Positions 11,092 to 18,522 of a DNA stretch of 64,000 nt are shown here, in pieces (position 1 is the first letter of the stretch; every line of letters starts with the position of its first letter). The stretch covers positions 1,240,001 to 1,304,000 of the forward strand of contig NZ_CP085839.1 of NCBI RefSeq assembly GCF_020715565.1. The letters are read 5' to 3'. The stretch comes from Nocardioides sp. Kera G14 (GTDB lineage: Bacteria; Actinomycetota; Actinomycetes; Propionibacteriales; Nocardioidaceae). The translations under genes and the position numbers were made by a program. Under the pieces are notes generated by a model that was given only the letters and a program-made list of their open reading frames with translations, searched no databases and was not told where the DNA came from.

Positions 11092-11631
11092 GTGGCGGAC
11101 CCGGGGGATGAGCTGACGCGCCTTGCGCTCGCCGCCCGCGACGGCCGTGATCCGTGGGCCGTGGAGGCGTTCGTCCGCGCCGCGCAGGCCGACGTCTGGC
11201 GTCTCTGCGCCCACCTCGGTGACCTCGACCGCGCCGACGATCTCGCGCAGGACTGCTTCCTCAGGGTGCTGCATTCGCTGAAGTCCTTCCGTGGGGACGC
11301 TCCCGTGCGCCCCTGGTTGTTCACGATCGTGCGACGGGTGGCGGCCGATGACATCGCCGCCCGGCAGCGACGTCGCCGTGAGCCGGTCGTCGCCCGTGCC
11401 GAGGTCGCACCCGACCATCAGGACGCCGTCACCCTGCAGGTGCTGTTGGAGGGGCTCGACGTCGACCGACGCGAGGCGTTCGTCCTCACGCAGGTCCTCG
11501 GCTTCTCGTACGTCGACGCCGCCGCGGTCGTCGGCTGCCCGATCGGCACGATCCGTTCCCGCGTCGCCCGCGCCCGCGAGGACCTGATCGACCGGCTGGC
11601 GCCGGAGGACGGGCTCGACCTCGCGCTCTGA
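11092..11631 (+). CDS. ECF-family RNA polymerase sigma factor
   Basis: A 179-residue ECF sigma factor. Region 2 is in DDLAQDCFLRVLHSLKSF with PVRPWLFTIVRRVAADD, and region 4 (a helix-turn-helix) in LGFSYVDAAAVVGCPIGTIRSRVARARE. It resembles the actinobacterial SigC-like group found next to ycnI and copper genes. The GTG start is chosen from the leaderless -10 box and because the frame upstream is antisense. Its likely anti-sigma factor is the zf-HC2 domain of the protein at 12429-14675, and its likely targets are the twin GGGAAC promoters at 12363-12428 (inference). Confidence 0.92.
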   Translation: MADPGDELTRLALAARDGRDPWAVEAFVRAAQADVWRLCAHLGDLDRADDLAQDCFLRVLHSLKSFRGDAPVRPWLFTIVRRVAADDIAARQRRRREPVVARAEVAPDHQDAVTLQVLLEGLDVDRREAFVLTQVLGFSYVDAAAVVGCPIGTIRSRVARAREDLIDRLAPEDGLDLAL

Positions 11632-11642
11632 GCGGCGACGGG

Positions 11643-12353
11643 TCATGCCCGACGTCGCAGCACGCTCGCCCCGGCTGCTCCGGCGGCGACGACGAGCGCG
11701 ATGATCGAGAGGATCAGGGGCGCCTTCGAGTCGTCACTGTCATCGGCGTGATCAGCGCTGCTCGCACCGCTCGCCGTGGCAGGAGCTGTAGCGGACGCGT
11801 CATCGGCGCTCGCCGGGGTCAGGGTCAGCACCGGCGCGGGGTGCTCCGGCTCGGTGCCGTCGGCGCCGGCTTCCTCGATCCAGCGGACGATCGAGCCGTC
11901 GCTGTAGGTCTGCAGCGCCTTGAACTCGATCTGGTCCGCGTCCGTGGGGAGCGGGCCGACCGAGACGTCGAACTCCTGGAACTGACCCGGCTGGATCGCG
12001 TCCTTGGCGGAGTCGGCCGTCCAGGTGACGGTGGAGACGATCTCGGTGATCGGGCCGTCGTCGTCCGAGAGCGGAGTGGTGGGCTTGGTCGTCGTCGTCT
12101 TCGCGGTCCAGCCGGGGACGGGCCTTGTACGCACCGACGCGATCGGGTGGTCCGACGGGAACTGCACCTCAATCTTCGTGGTCGAGGCGGTGTCGGACTC
12201 GTCGGGGGCGCGGAAGGTGAGCTTGGTGTAGCCGCCCTGCGGTGCGGTGCCGGGGTTGACGGTGACGTGGGCGAAGGCCGGCGCGCCCAGGAAGAGGAGC
12301 GAGCCGACAGTGCTGAGGACGCCGGCAGCAGCCAGCGGTCGGGTGAGCTTCAT
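11643..12353 (-). CDS. ycnI: YcnI-like DUF1775 copper-associated exported protein
   Basis: A 236-residue protein with a signal peptide ending at FA|HVTVNPGTAP, so the mature N-terminus begins with histidine as in YcnI, where that residue is a copper ligand. The DUF1775 beta-sandwich follows (TKLTFRAPDESD, VPGWTAKT, FDVSVGPLP), then a conserved tryptophan region (IVRWIEEAG), an Asp/Ser/Ala-rich linker and a single C-terminal membrane helix with an RRR tail. It probably handles copper outside the membrane. Transcription appears to come from the minus-strand GGGAAC promoter shared with the divergent anti-sigma/CopCD gene. Confidence 0.92.
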   Translation of the reverse strand: MKLTRPLAAAGVLSTVGSLLFLGAPAFAHVTVNPGTAPQGGYTKLTFRAPDESDTASTTKIEVQFPSDHPIASVRTRPVPGWTAKTTTTKPTTPLSDDDGPITEIVSTVTWTADSAKDAIQPGQFQEFDVSVGPLPTDADQIEFKALQTYSDGSIVRWIEEAGADGTEPEHPAPVLTLTPASADDASATAPATASGASSADHADDSDDSKAPLILSIIALVVAAGAAGASVLRRRA

Positions 12354-12362
12354 GCCCCAACA

Positions 12363-12428
12363 GTCAGGCGCTCGAGGATTCTGGTTCCCGGCGGGAACTG
12401 AAATTGTGCTCGGCCCGACCTGTTCACC
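12363..12428. promoter_or_regulatory. Divergent ECF-type promoter pair around a GGGAAC palindrome
   Basis: GTTCCC-ggc-GGGAAC at 12384-12398 gives a GGGAAC -35-like element on each strand. On both strands a 17-nt spacer ending GCC is followed by a YGAC element, and the start codon lies 13 nt after the spacer (GTG 12429 rightward, ATG 12353 leftward). The identical geometry indicates two promoters read by one ECF sigma factor, presumably the one encoded at 11092-11631. Confidence 0.7.
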
Positions 12429-14675
12429 GTGGAGTGTTCTGTAGCGCGTGAAGCCCTGTCGGCCTGGGCCGATGGGGAGGCCGTCGACGTCGATCCGGCG
12501 GTGGTCCACGAGCATGTCGGCGGCTGCGCGGACTGCCGAGCGTTCGAAGCACGACTGGCCGCGCTGACGGCACTGACAGCCGCCCCGGCGGCCGCCCCGT
12601 CGGCCGTTCCGGACCTGGCGCCGGCCGTGGTGACTCGCCTTCGACGTCGCCGTGAGTCACGCCTGTACATCCTCCGTTGGGCCGTCGGCCTCATGGGTGG
12701 GGCCGAGCTCGGCAATGCGCTGCTCGAGCTGATCCTCCACGGCACGACCGAGGCGCATGCGACCCACGAGTCGCTCTCCTTCGCCATCGCCATCTCGCTC
12801 GCGCTGGTGGTCGCGGCGCTTCGGCCGCACCTCGCAGGCGGTTATGTCCCGGTCGTCGGCACCGCGGCTGCACTGCTCATGGCGACCGCCACCTTCGACG
12901 TCGTCAAGGGCCGGATCGCGGCGGTCGACGAGCTGCCCCACGTCGACCTCCTCGTCGGCCTGGTGATGCTCTGGCTGATCGCCCGCGAGCGCCCCGAGCC
13001 CCCGGCCCGCACGACGCGGAGCTGGCGCCCGCCGACGTACGGCGTCCCCCGGCTCGTGCCGCGCAGCGGTGGCCTTGCGCGTGTCTCCCTTGTACGGCCC
13101 GCCGCACGGCCGATCCGCATCGGCCTCGGGACCCTCATCGCGGGTGCCGTGGTGATGATCCCCAGCGCCGCCTCGGCGCATGCGATCCTCGACTCCAGCA
13201 CTCCCGCACCCAATGCGGTGCTGACGACCGCGCCGACGACGGTCGAGCTGACCTTCAGCGAGTCCGTCACGCCACCGCCTGGTGCGCTGCGGGTCTTCGC
13301 GCCCGACGGATCGCGTGCCGACAACGGCGACGTCAAGGCCGACGGCCCCCACGTCAGCGTCTCGCTCGACGCGTCGGCGAGCGGTACCTACCTCGTCTCG
13401 TGGCGGGTCGTGTCGGCCGACTCCCATCCGGTCTCGGGTGCGTACACGTACTCCGTCGGGCACGCCTCGGCGGCCCCGACCGCCCCGAAGGCGGTCGGCA
13501 GCAGGGGCTTCAAGGTGGCGCTCGGAGTCTCGCGGTTCGTCGGCTATGCCGGCGGGGCGCTGCTCGTCGGCGGTATCGCCTTCTGGCTGCTCGGTGGCGG
13601 CCCGTCGCGGGCCGGACGGCGACTCGCGCTGGGTGGAGCGGCCGGTGTGCTGGTGGCCGGGATCGTCGACATCGCACTCAAGGGACCGCTCGACGCAGGC
13701 CTCGGTCTCAGCTCGATCTCGAACGGGGCGCTGCTCCAGGAGGTGCTCGGGACGACGTACGGCCGCGCGGAGCTGACCCGTGTCCTCATCGCCGTGATCC
13801 TGGCCGTCCTGGTCCTCGCGAAGGACCGCCTTCGCATCGCCGAATGGGGCGCGGTGTGTGGGATCTTCGCGGTCCTGGTGGCCCTGACCTTCGCCCTGGC
13901 CGGCCACGCCGCCGCAGGTGACGCGCGGCCGATCTCGGTGCCGAGCTGGACGCTGCACGCCCTCTCGATGATGGTCTGGCTCGGCGGCCTCGCCCAGCTG
14001 GTGGTCGACCGCGTCTGGCGCCAGCCCGACGCCCGGGAGGTCCTACGTCGCTTCTCGCTCGTGGCCCTCGTGTCCGTGGGCGTGCTCGTCGTGACCGGCC
14101 TCTTCCAGGCCTGGCGGCAGGTCCGCTCGCTCGGAGCGCTGGCGGACACGACGTACGGCCACCTGCTCTCCGTGAAGGTCGGCCTCGTCGTCGTCATCGT
14201 GGCGATCGCCTACGCCTCCCGCCGCTCCCTGCGTACGTCGACGACCCGGTCCGCACTCGGCCGGACGGTGCTCCTCGAGGTGGTCGCGCTGGTCGCCGTG
14301 CTGGGTGTGACATCGGGGCTGGTCGCGACCGAGCCGGCGGCGACGGCCTACCGCCCGACCGTGGCGAAGAACCTGACGATCGAGGGCGACACCGTGCAGG
14401 TCTCTGCCGTGCCGGCGGCCTCACGCCAGATGGAGCTGCACCTCTACGTCTTCGACAAGGACGGCCAGCCGGCCGACCCGGTCGAGCTGACCGCCACGGT
14501 CACCCTGCCGAGCCGCGACGTCGGGCCGCTGCCGGTCACCCTGCAGCACGTTGACGTCGGTCACAGCACCGGCCTGGTCAGCGTGCCGGTGGTGGGGGAC
14601 TGGACCTTGGCGGTGACCGTGCGGGTCAACGACTTCGACGAGGCGACCAGGACGGTCACACTGCCGATCCACTGA
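12429..14675 (+). CDS. Fusion of zf-HC2 anti-sigma-like domain, CopC and CopD
   Basis: One uninterrupted 748-residue frame. Residues 1-50 hold a zf-HC2 zinc motif (EHVGGCADC) preceded by MECSVAREALSAWADGE, typical of anti-ECF factors; several membrane spans follow to about residue 185. A second signal-like span leads to AHAILDSS at residue 250, the start of a CopC domain with the SADSHPVSG copper site; then a multi-span CopD domain (about 360-640) and a C-terminal extracytoplasmic YtkA-like beta domain. It would join copper import or handling to sigma-factor control in a single chain. The domains are normally separate genes; no stop or frame change is visible between them. Confidence 0.88.
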   Translation: MECSVAREALSAWADGEAVDVDPAVVHEHVGGCADCRAFEARLAALTALTAAPAAAPSAVPDLAPAVVTRLRRRRESRLYILRWAVGLMGGAELGNALLELILHGTTEAHATHESLSFAIAISLALVVAALRPHLAGGYVPVVGTAAALLMATATFDVVKGRIAAVDELPHVDLLVGLVMLWLIARERPEPPARTTRSWRPPTYGVPRLVPRSGGLARVSLVRPAARPIRIGLGTLIAGAVVMIPSAASAHAILDSSTPAPNAVLTTAPTTVELTFSESVTPPPGALRVFAPDGSRADNGDVKADGPHVSVSLDASASGTYLVSWRVVSADSHPVSGAYTYSVGHASAAPTAPKAVGSRGFKVALGVSRFVGYAGGALLVGGIAFWLLGGGPSRAGRRLALGGAAGVLVAGIVDIALKGPLDAGLGLSSISNGALLQEVLGTTYGRAELTRVLIAVILAVLVLAKDRLRIAEWGAVCGIFAVLVALTFALAGHAAAGDARPISVPSWTLHALSMMVWLGGLAQLVVDRVWRQPDAREVLRRFSLVALVSVGVLVVTGLFQAWRQVRSLGALADTTYGHLLSVKVGLVVVIVAIAYASRRSLRTSTTRSALGRTVLLEVVALVAVLGVTSGLVATEPAATAYRPTVAKNLTIEGDTVQVSAVPAASRQMELHLYVFDKDGQPADPVELTATVTLPSRDVGPLPVTLQHVDVGHSTGLVSVPVVGDWTLAVTVRVNDFDEATRTVTLPIH

Positions 14676-14680
14676 CTGCG

Positions 14681-15499
14681 TCACTCGGTGGCGACCGGGC
14701 GGTCGAGGTTGCTCCACTGGCTCCACGAGCCGGGGTAGAGCGACGCCTCGATCCCCGCGATCGCGAGCGCCGCGACCTCGTGGGCAGCCGTGACCCCCGA
14801 GCCGCAGTAGGCAGCCACGGGGCGCCGGCCGTCGACGCCCAGTGTCCCGAAGTGGGCCTTGAGCACGTCGGCGGGGAGGAAGTGGCCGTCGGCCGTGAGG
14901 TTGGCACCGGTGGGGGCGTTGAGCGCGCCGGGGATGTGACCGGCCTTGGGGTCGATCGGCTCGCTCTCGCCGCGGTACCGCTCCGGCGCGCGGGCATCGA
15001 GCAGCACGCCGTCGTAGCGCTCGACCTCGTCCAAGGGCAGCACGGGAAGGTGGCCCGGCGTCAACGTGACATCACCGACCGCGGGAGTGACGTCGTCGGT
15101 CGTGAGCTCGTAGCCCTCGGTGGTCCAGGCGTCGAGGCCGCCGTCGAGGAGTCGTACGTCGGCGACCCCGGCCCAACGGAGCAGCCACCACAGGCGCGCG
15201 GCAGCCAGGCAACCGTTCGCGTCGTAGGCCACCACGAGATCGCCGTCGTCCACGCCCCATCGGCGGGCTGCCTCCTGCAGGGTCTCGACGCTGGGCAGCG
15301 GGTGACGGCCATCCTCGGGCTTCCCCTGTGTCGCGAGCTCCCACTCCAGCGGCACGTACACCGCACCGGGGATGTGGCCGGTGAGGTAGTCGCCGTGTCC
15401 CGGCGGGCCGCCCAGCTTCCAGCGGACGTCGAGCACGACCGGCGGGGTGGGGGAGGCGAGGGCCTCGGCGAGCTCGGCGGCGGTGATGAGCACGGTCAT
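14681..15499 (-). CDS. Thiosulfate/3-mercaptopyruvate sulfurtransferase (double rhodanese)
   Basis: A 272-residue protein made of two rhodanese domains. The inactive N-terminal copy has VLDVRWKL and GHIPGAVYVPL; the C-terminal copy has the active-site loop YCGSGVTAAH with the sulfur-carrying cysteine. It moves sulfur from thiosulfate or mercaptopyruvate to an acceptor such as cyanide or thioredoxin. CGSGVTA is closer to the mercaptopyruvate type, but substrate choice is not certain. It is divergent from cobT, sharing a 23-bp intergenic region in which the two -10 boxes overlap. Confidence 0.92.
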   Translation of the reverse strand: MTVLITAAELAEALASPTPPVVLDVRWKLGGPPGHGDYLTGHIPGAVYVPLEWELATQGKPEDGRHPLPSVETLQEAARRWGVDDGDLVVAYDANGCLAAARLWWLLRWAGVADVRLLDGGLDAWTTEGYELTTDDVTPAVGDVTLTPGHLPVLPLDEVERYDGVLLDARAPERYRGESEPIDPKAGHIPGALNAPTGANLTADGHFLPADVLKAHFGTLGVDGRRPVAAYCGSGVTAAHEVAALAIAGIEASLYPGSWSQWSNLDRPVATE

Positions 15500-15505
15500 C
15501 CCGTC

Positions 15506-15515
15506 ACCCTAGACT
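15506..15515. promoter_or_regulatory. Overlapping divergent -10 boxes (TAGGGT minus, TAGACT plus)
   Basis: The 10-bp core ACCCTAGACT contains TAGGGT on the minus strand (6 nt before ATG 15499) and TAGACT on the plus strand (7 nt before ATG 15523); both use the central CTAG. Two leaderless genes therefore appear to start from one shared element. Confidence 0.65.
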
Positions 15516-15522
15516 CCGCCGC

Positions 15523-16575
15523 ATGACTCCCCGAGAGATCACACCGCCGTCCGAGACCGTCCGAGCCGCGGCCGCTGAGCGGCTCGCGGGGCTGGCCACG
15601 CCGCCGGGTGCGCTGGGCCGACTCGGCGAGCTGGGCGTGTGGGTCGCGGCGACGCAGGGGGTGTGCCCGCCTGCGCCGGTCGACGACGTACGCCTCGTGA
15701 TCTTCGCCGGCGACCACGGTGTCGCGGCGCACGGCGTCTCGGCCTTCCCGCCTGCGATCACGGGCGCGATGGTGCGGACCTTCCTCGCCGCGAAGTCCGG
15801 CGTGACGGCGCTGGCCGGTGCGCACGGCGTCGCAGTGCGCGTGCTGGACCTGGGTGTCGATGAGGACTTCGAGGATCTGCCGGCCGAGGTGCGCGAGCCC
15901 CTGCAGGCGCACAAGGTCCGGCGCTCGTCGGGTGCGCTCCACCTCGAGGACGCGCTCACCGCCGAGCAGACGCAGGCCGCGCTGGACGCGGGTGCTGCCG
16001 TCGCCGCCGAGGAGATCGCCGCCGGCGCACAGCTGCTGATCAGCGGTGACATGGGCATCGGCAACACCACGCCCGCGGCGGCGATGGTCGCTGCGGCTCT
16101 GGGCCTGCCGGCGTCGGAGGTCGTCGGCCGCGGCACCGGCATCGACGAGGCCGGGCTCCTGCACAAGATCGACGTGGTCGATGCGGCGCTGCGTCGCGCG
16201 GGCGATCGCCTGGACTCCCCGCTGGAGACCCTGCAGGCGGTCGGCTCGGCGGACCTGGCCGCCACCACCGGCTTCCTGCTGTATGCCGCCTCCCACGGTG
16301 TCCCCGTGCTGCTGGACGGCCTGATGTCAGTCGCGTGTGCGCTGACCGCCGACCGCTTCGCGCCGGGTGCGGCCGCGTGGTTCGCCGCCGGTCACCGTTC
16401 GACCGAGCCCGCCCAGTCGCTGGCGCTGTCGAAGCTCGGTCTTGAGCCGCTGCTCGACCTCGGCCTGCGGCTCGGCGAAGGCTCCGGCGCGGTCGCGGCC
16501 GTGCCGGTCGTGCGCTCGGCCGCCGCCCTGTTGCGGGACGTCGCGCTGCTCGCCGACCTGATGCCGGACGCGTGA
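15523..16575 (+). CDS. cobT: Nicotinate-nucleotide-dimethylbenzimidazole phosphoribosyltransferase
   Basis: A 350-residue CobT, which makes alpha-ribazole phosphate, the lower ligand precursor of cobalamin. Family motifs are PPGALGRLGELG, FAGDHGVAAHGVSAFP, SGDMGIGNTTPAAAM and the C-terminal GHRSTEPAQSLAL followed by LRLGEGSGA with the catalytic glutamate. The length is normal. It starts a short rightward cobalamin unit with cobS 67 bp downstream; a strong hairpin lies in that gap. Confidence 0.97.
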   Translation: MTPREITPPSETVRAAAAERLAGLATPPGALGRLGELGVWVAATQGVCPPAPVDDVRLVIFAGDHGVAAHGVSAFPPAITGAMVRTFLAAKSGVTALAGAHGVAVRVLDLGVDEDFEDLPAEVREPLQAHKVRRSSGALHLEDALTAEQTQAALDAGAAVAAEEIAAGAQLLISGDMGIGNTTPAAAMVAAALGLPASEVVGRGTGIDEAGLLHKIDVVDAALRRAGDRLDSPLETLQAVGSADLAATTGFLLYAASHGVPVLLDGLMSVACALTADRFAPGAAAWFAAGHRSTEPAQSLALSKLGLEPLLDLGLRLGEGSGAVAAVPVVRSAAALLRDVALLADLMPDA

Positions 16576-16592
16576 CCACAGGGACCAGCGGA

Positions 16593-16618
16593 ACCTCGGT
16601 GGCTCAGCGCCACCAGGT
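16593..16618 (+). other. Hairpin between cobT and cobS
   Basis: ACCT-c-GGTGGC-tcagc-GCCACC-AGGT forms a 10-bp stem with one bulge and a 5-nt loop. It has no U-tract, so it may be an mRNA-stability or attenuation element rather than a terminator. Confidence 0.5.
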
Positions 16619-16642
16619 GACTCGCAGTGACCGAGTTCGGCG

Positions 16643-17485
16643 GTGAGCATGCTGCGGGACGCGTGGCGACTGGCCGTCGGGACGCTGACTGCCCTCCCTG
16701 TGAGGCCGCCCGCGACGGTCGACCGCCGGCGAGCCATGTGGGCGATGATGCTTGCGCCGCTGGCGGTCCTGCCCCTGGCGGCGTCGGCGGGGGCGATCGT
16801 CTTCGGCGGGATCTGGCTCGACCTGCCGTCGCTCGTCATTGCTCTGTTGGCGATCGGGGCGGTCGTGCTGGGCAACCGCGCCTTCCACCTCGACGGGCTC
16901 TCCGATGTCGTCGACGGGATGGCTGCCTCGTTCGATCGAGAGCGATCGCTGGCCGTGATGAAGACTGGCACGTCCGGGCCTGCGGGGGTCGTCGCGATCG
17001 TGCTCGTGGTGGGGCTCCAGGTGGCAGCGATCGACGGGTTGGTCCGAGGCGCGCCGTGGGACGCGGTGATTGGCTGCGGTGGCCAGCAGTGCTCCCTCTT
17101 CGCCGCGCGCCTCGAGCGGGCGGCCGCTCTCCACGTCGCCGTGCTCGTCGGTGTGGCGCTCTGTGTCTCACGGCTCGCGCTCGCGACCTGTTGCGCTCGA
17201 GGCTTCGTGGCGGCTCGTCCCGACGGACTCGGCCGCACGTTCACCGAGACGGTGCCGCGTGAGACGGTGGCCCTCCTGTCGCTCGCCGGCGCAGTCGCCC
17301 TCGCCACCGCCAGCGAGTGGGCCGGGATCGCGTTCTGGCGCGGCGCCCTCGCCGCAGCCCTTGCCCTGGTGGTGGTCCTCGTCCTCTGTGCCCGCGCCAT
17401 GCGGCGCTTCGGCGGCGTGACGGGAGATGTTTTCGGGGCGGCCGTCGAACTGGCGCTCGCCACGATCCTCGTCGTCCTGGCGTGA
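16643..17485 (+). CDS. cobS: Adenosylcobinamide-GDP ribazoletransferase (cobalamin synthase)
   Basis: A 280-residue polytopic membrane protein that joins adenosylcobinamide-GDP to alpha-ribazole (phosphate) in the last steps of cobalamin assembly. The diagnostic motif HLDGLSDVVDGMAASFD (metal-binding aspartates) and the MKTGTSGPAG segment are present. GTG 16643 or ATG 16649 could be the start. With cobT, cobU and cobQ nearby it belongs to the nucleotide-loop assembly part of the pathway. Confidence 0.95.
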   Translation: MSMLRDAWRLAVGTLTALPVRPPATVDRRRAMWAMMLAPLAVLPLAASAGAIVFGGIWLDLPSLVIALLAIGAVVLGNRAFHLDGLSDVVDGMAASFDRERSLAVMKTGTSGPAGVVAIVLVVGLQVAAIDGLVRGAPWDAVIGCGGQQCSLFAARLERAAALHVAVLVGVALCVSRLALATCCARGFVAARPDGLGRTFTETVPRETVALLSLAGAVALATASEWAGIAFWRGALAAALALVVVLVLCARAMRRFGGVTGDVFGAAVELALATILVVLA

Positions 17486-17517
17486 GCCGGGCGGCCACGG
17501 AACAGCGGCCGCCCGGC
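17486..17517. terminator. Bidirectional terminator-like hairpin between cobS and nrdB
   Basis: A perfect 11-bp stem (GCCGGGCGGCC paired with GGCCGCCCGGC) with a 10-nt loop fills the gap between the convergent stops. No strong U-tract is seen, as is common for hairpin terminators in high-GC actinobacteria. Confidence 0.75.
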
Positions 17518-17523
17518 GTACGC

Positions 17524-18522
17524 CTAGAACTCCTCGTCGAAGCCCACCGTGCCGGTCACGCCGACCTGGTAGGCCGAGACCTTGCGCTCGAAGAAGTTCG
17601 AGAGCTCCTGCACGTCCTGCAGCTCCATGAAGGCCAGCGGGTTGGCCGAGCCGTAGATGATCGGCAGACCGAGCCGCTCCATGCGACGGTCGGCGACGAA
17701 CTCCAGGTAGGAGCGCATGTCGGCCGTCGACAGCCCGGCGACGCCACGACCCAGCAGGTCCTCGGCGAACTGCGCCTCCGCGTCGACGCCCTCCCTCAGC
17801 ATCTCCCGGACCTGCGCGGTCAGCTCGTCATCCCACAGCTCCGGCTCCTCCGCACGAGCCGTGTCGACCACGTCGAAGGCGAACGCCATGTGCATCGACT
17901 CATCACGGAAGACCCAGTTGGTGCCCGAGGCAAGCCCGTTGAGCAGCCCCCGCGATCGTAGGAAGTAGACATAGGCGAAGGCTCCGTAGAAGAAGAGCCC
18001 CTCGATGACCGCGGCGAAGCAGATCAGGTTGAGCAGGAACGCCCGCCGGTCCTCCCTGGTCTCCAGCCGGTGGAGGTCGCCGAGGGAGTCGATCCACTTG
18101 AAGCAGAAGTCCGCCTTGTGCTTGATCGACGGGATGTTCTCCACGGCGGCGAAGGCCTCGAACCGCTCGGTCTCGTCCGGGACGTAGGTGTCGAGCAGGT
18201 TCAGGTAGAACTGCACGTGCACCGCCTCCTCGAAGAGCTGCCGGGAGAGGTAGAGGCGGCCTTCGGGGGAGTTGACGTGCTGGTAGAGGTTGAGCACGAG
18301 GTTGTTCGCCACGATCGTGTCGCCGGTCGCGAAGAAGGCCACGAGGCGGGAGATCAGATGTCGCTCCGCCGGCGACATCCTGGCGAGATCCTTGAGATCG
18401 GTATGCAGGTCGATCTCCTCGACCGTCCAGGTGTTCTTGATCGCGTCCTTGAAGCGGTCGAAGAAGTGCGGGTAGCGCATCGGACGCAGCGTGAGGTCCA
18501 TGCCGGGGTCGAGAAGGTTCAT
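17524..18522 (-). CDS. nrdB: Class I ribonucleotide reductase beta subunit
   Basis: A 332-residue radical-carrying small subunit. The diiron ligands are visible in QLFEEAVHVQF and in FRDESMHMAFAF, and the C-terminal tail ends GFDEEF. It reduces ribonucleotides to deoxyribonucleotides together with NrdA. ATG 18522 overlaps the nrdA stop by 4 bp (ATGA), so it is translationally coupled to nrdA and under the same cobalamin riboswitch. The protein itself looks intact, in contrast to nrdA. Confidence 0.95.
   Translation of the reverse strand: MNLLDPGMDLTLRPMRYPHFFDRFKDAIKNTWTVEEIDLHTDLKDLARMSPAERHLISRLVAFFATGDTIVANNLVLNLYQHVNSPEGRLYLSRQLFEEAVHVQFYLNLLDTYVPDETERFEAFAAVENIPSIKHKADFCFKWIDSLGDLHRLETREDRRAFLLNLICFAAVIEGLFFYGAFAYVYFLRSRGLLNGLASGTNWVFRDESMHMAFAFDVVDTARAEEPELWDDELTAQVREMLREGVDAEAQFAEDLLGRGVAGLSTADMRSYLEFVADRRMERLGLPIIYGSANPLAFMELQDVQELSNFFERKVSAYQVGVTGTVGFDEEF

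Noticed and set aside
12657..13958. 433-residue minus-strand frame
   Set aside because: Antisense shadow of the anti-sigma/CopC/CopD gene, with low-complexity charged composition.
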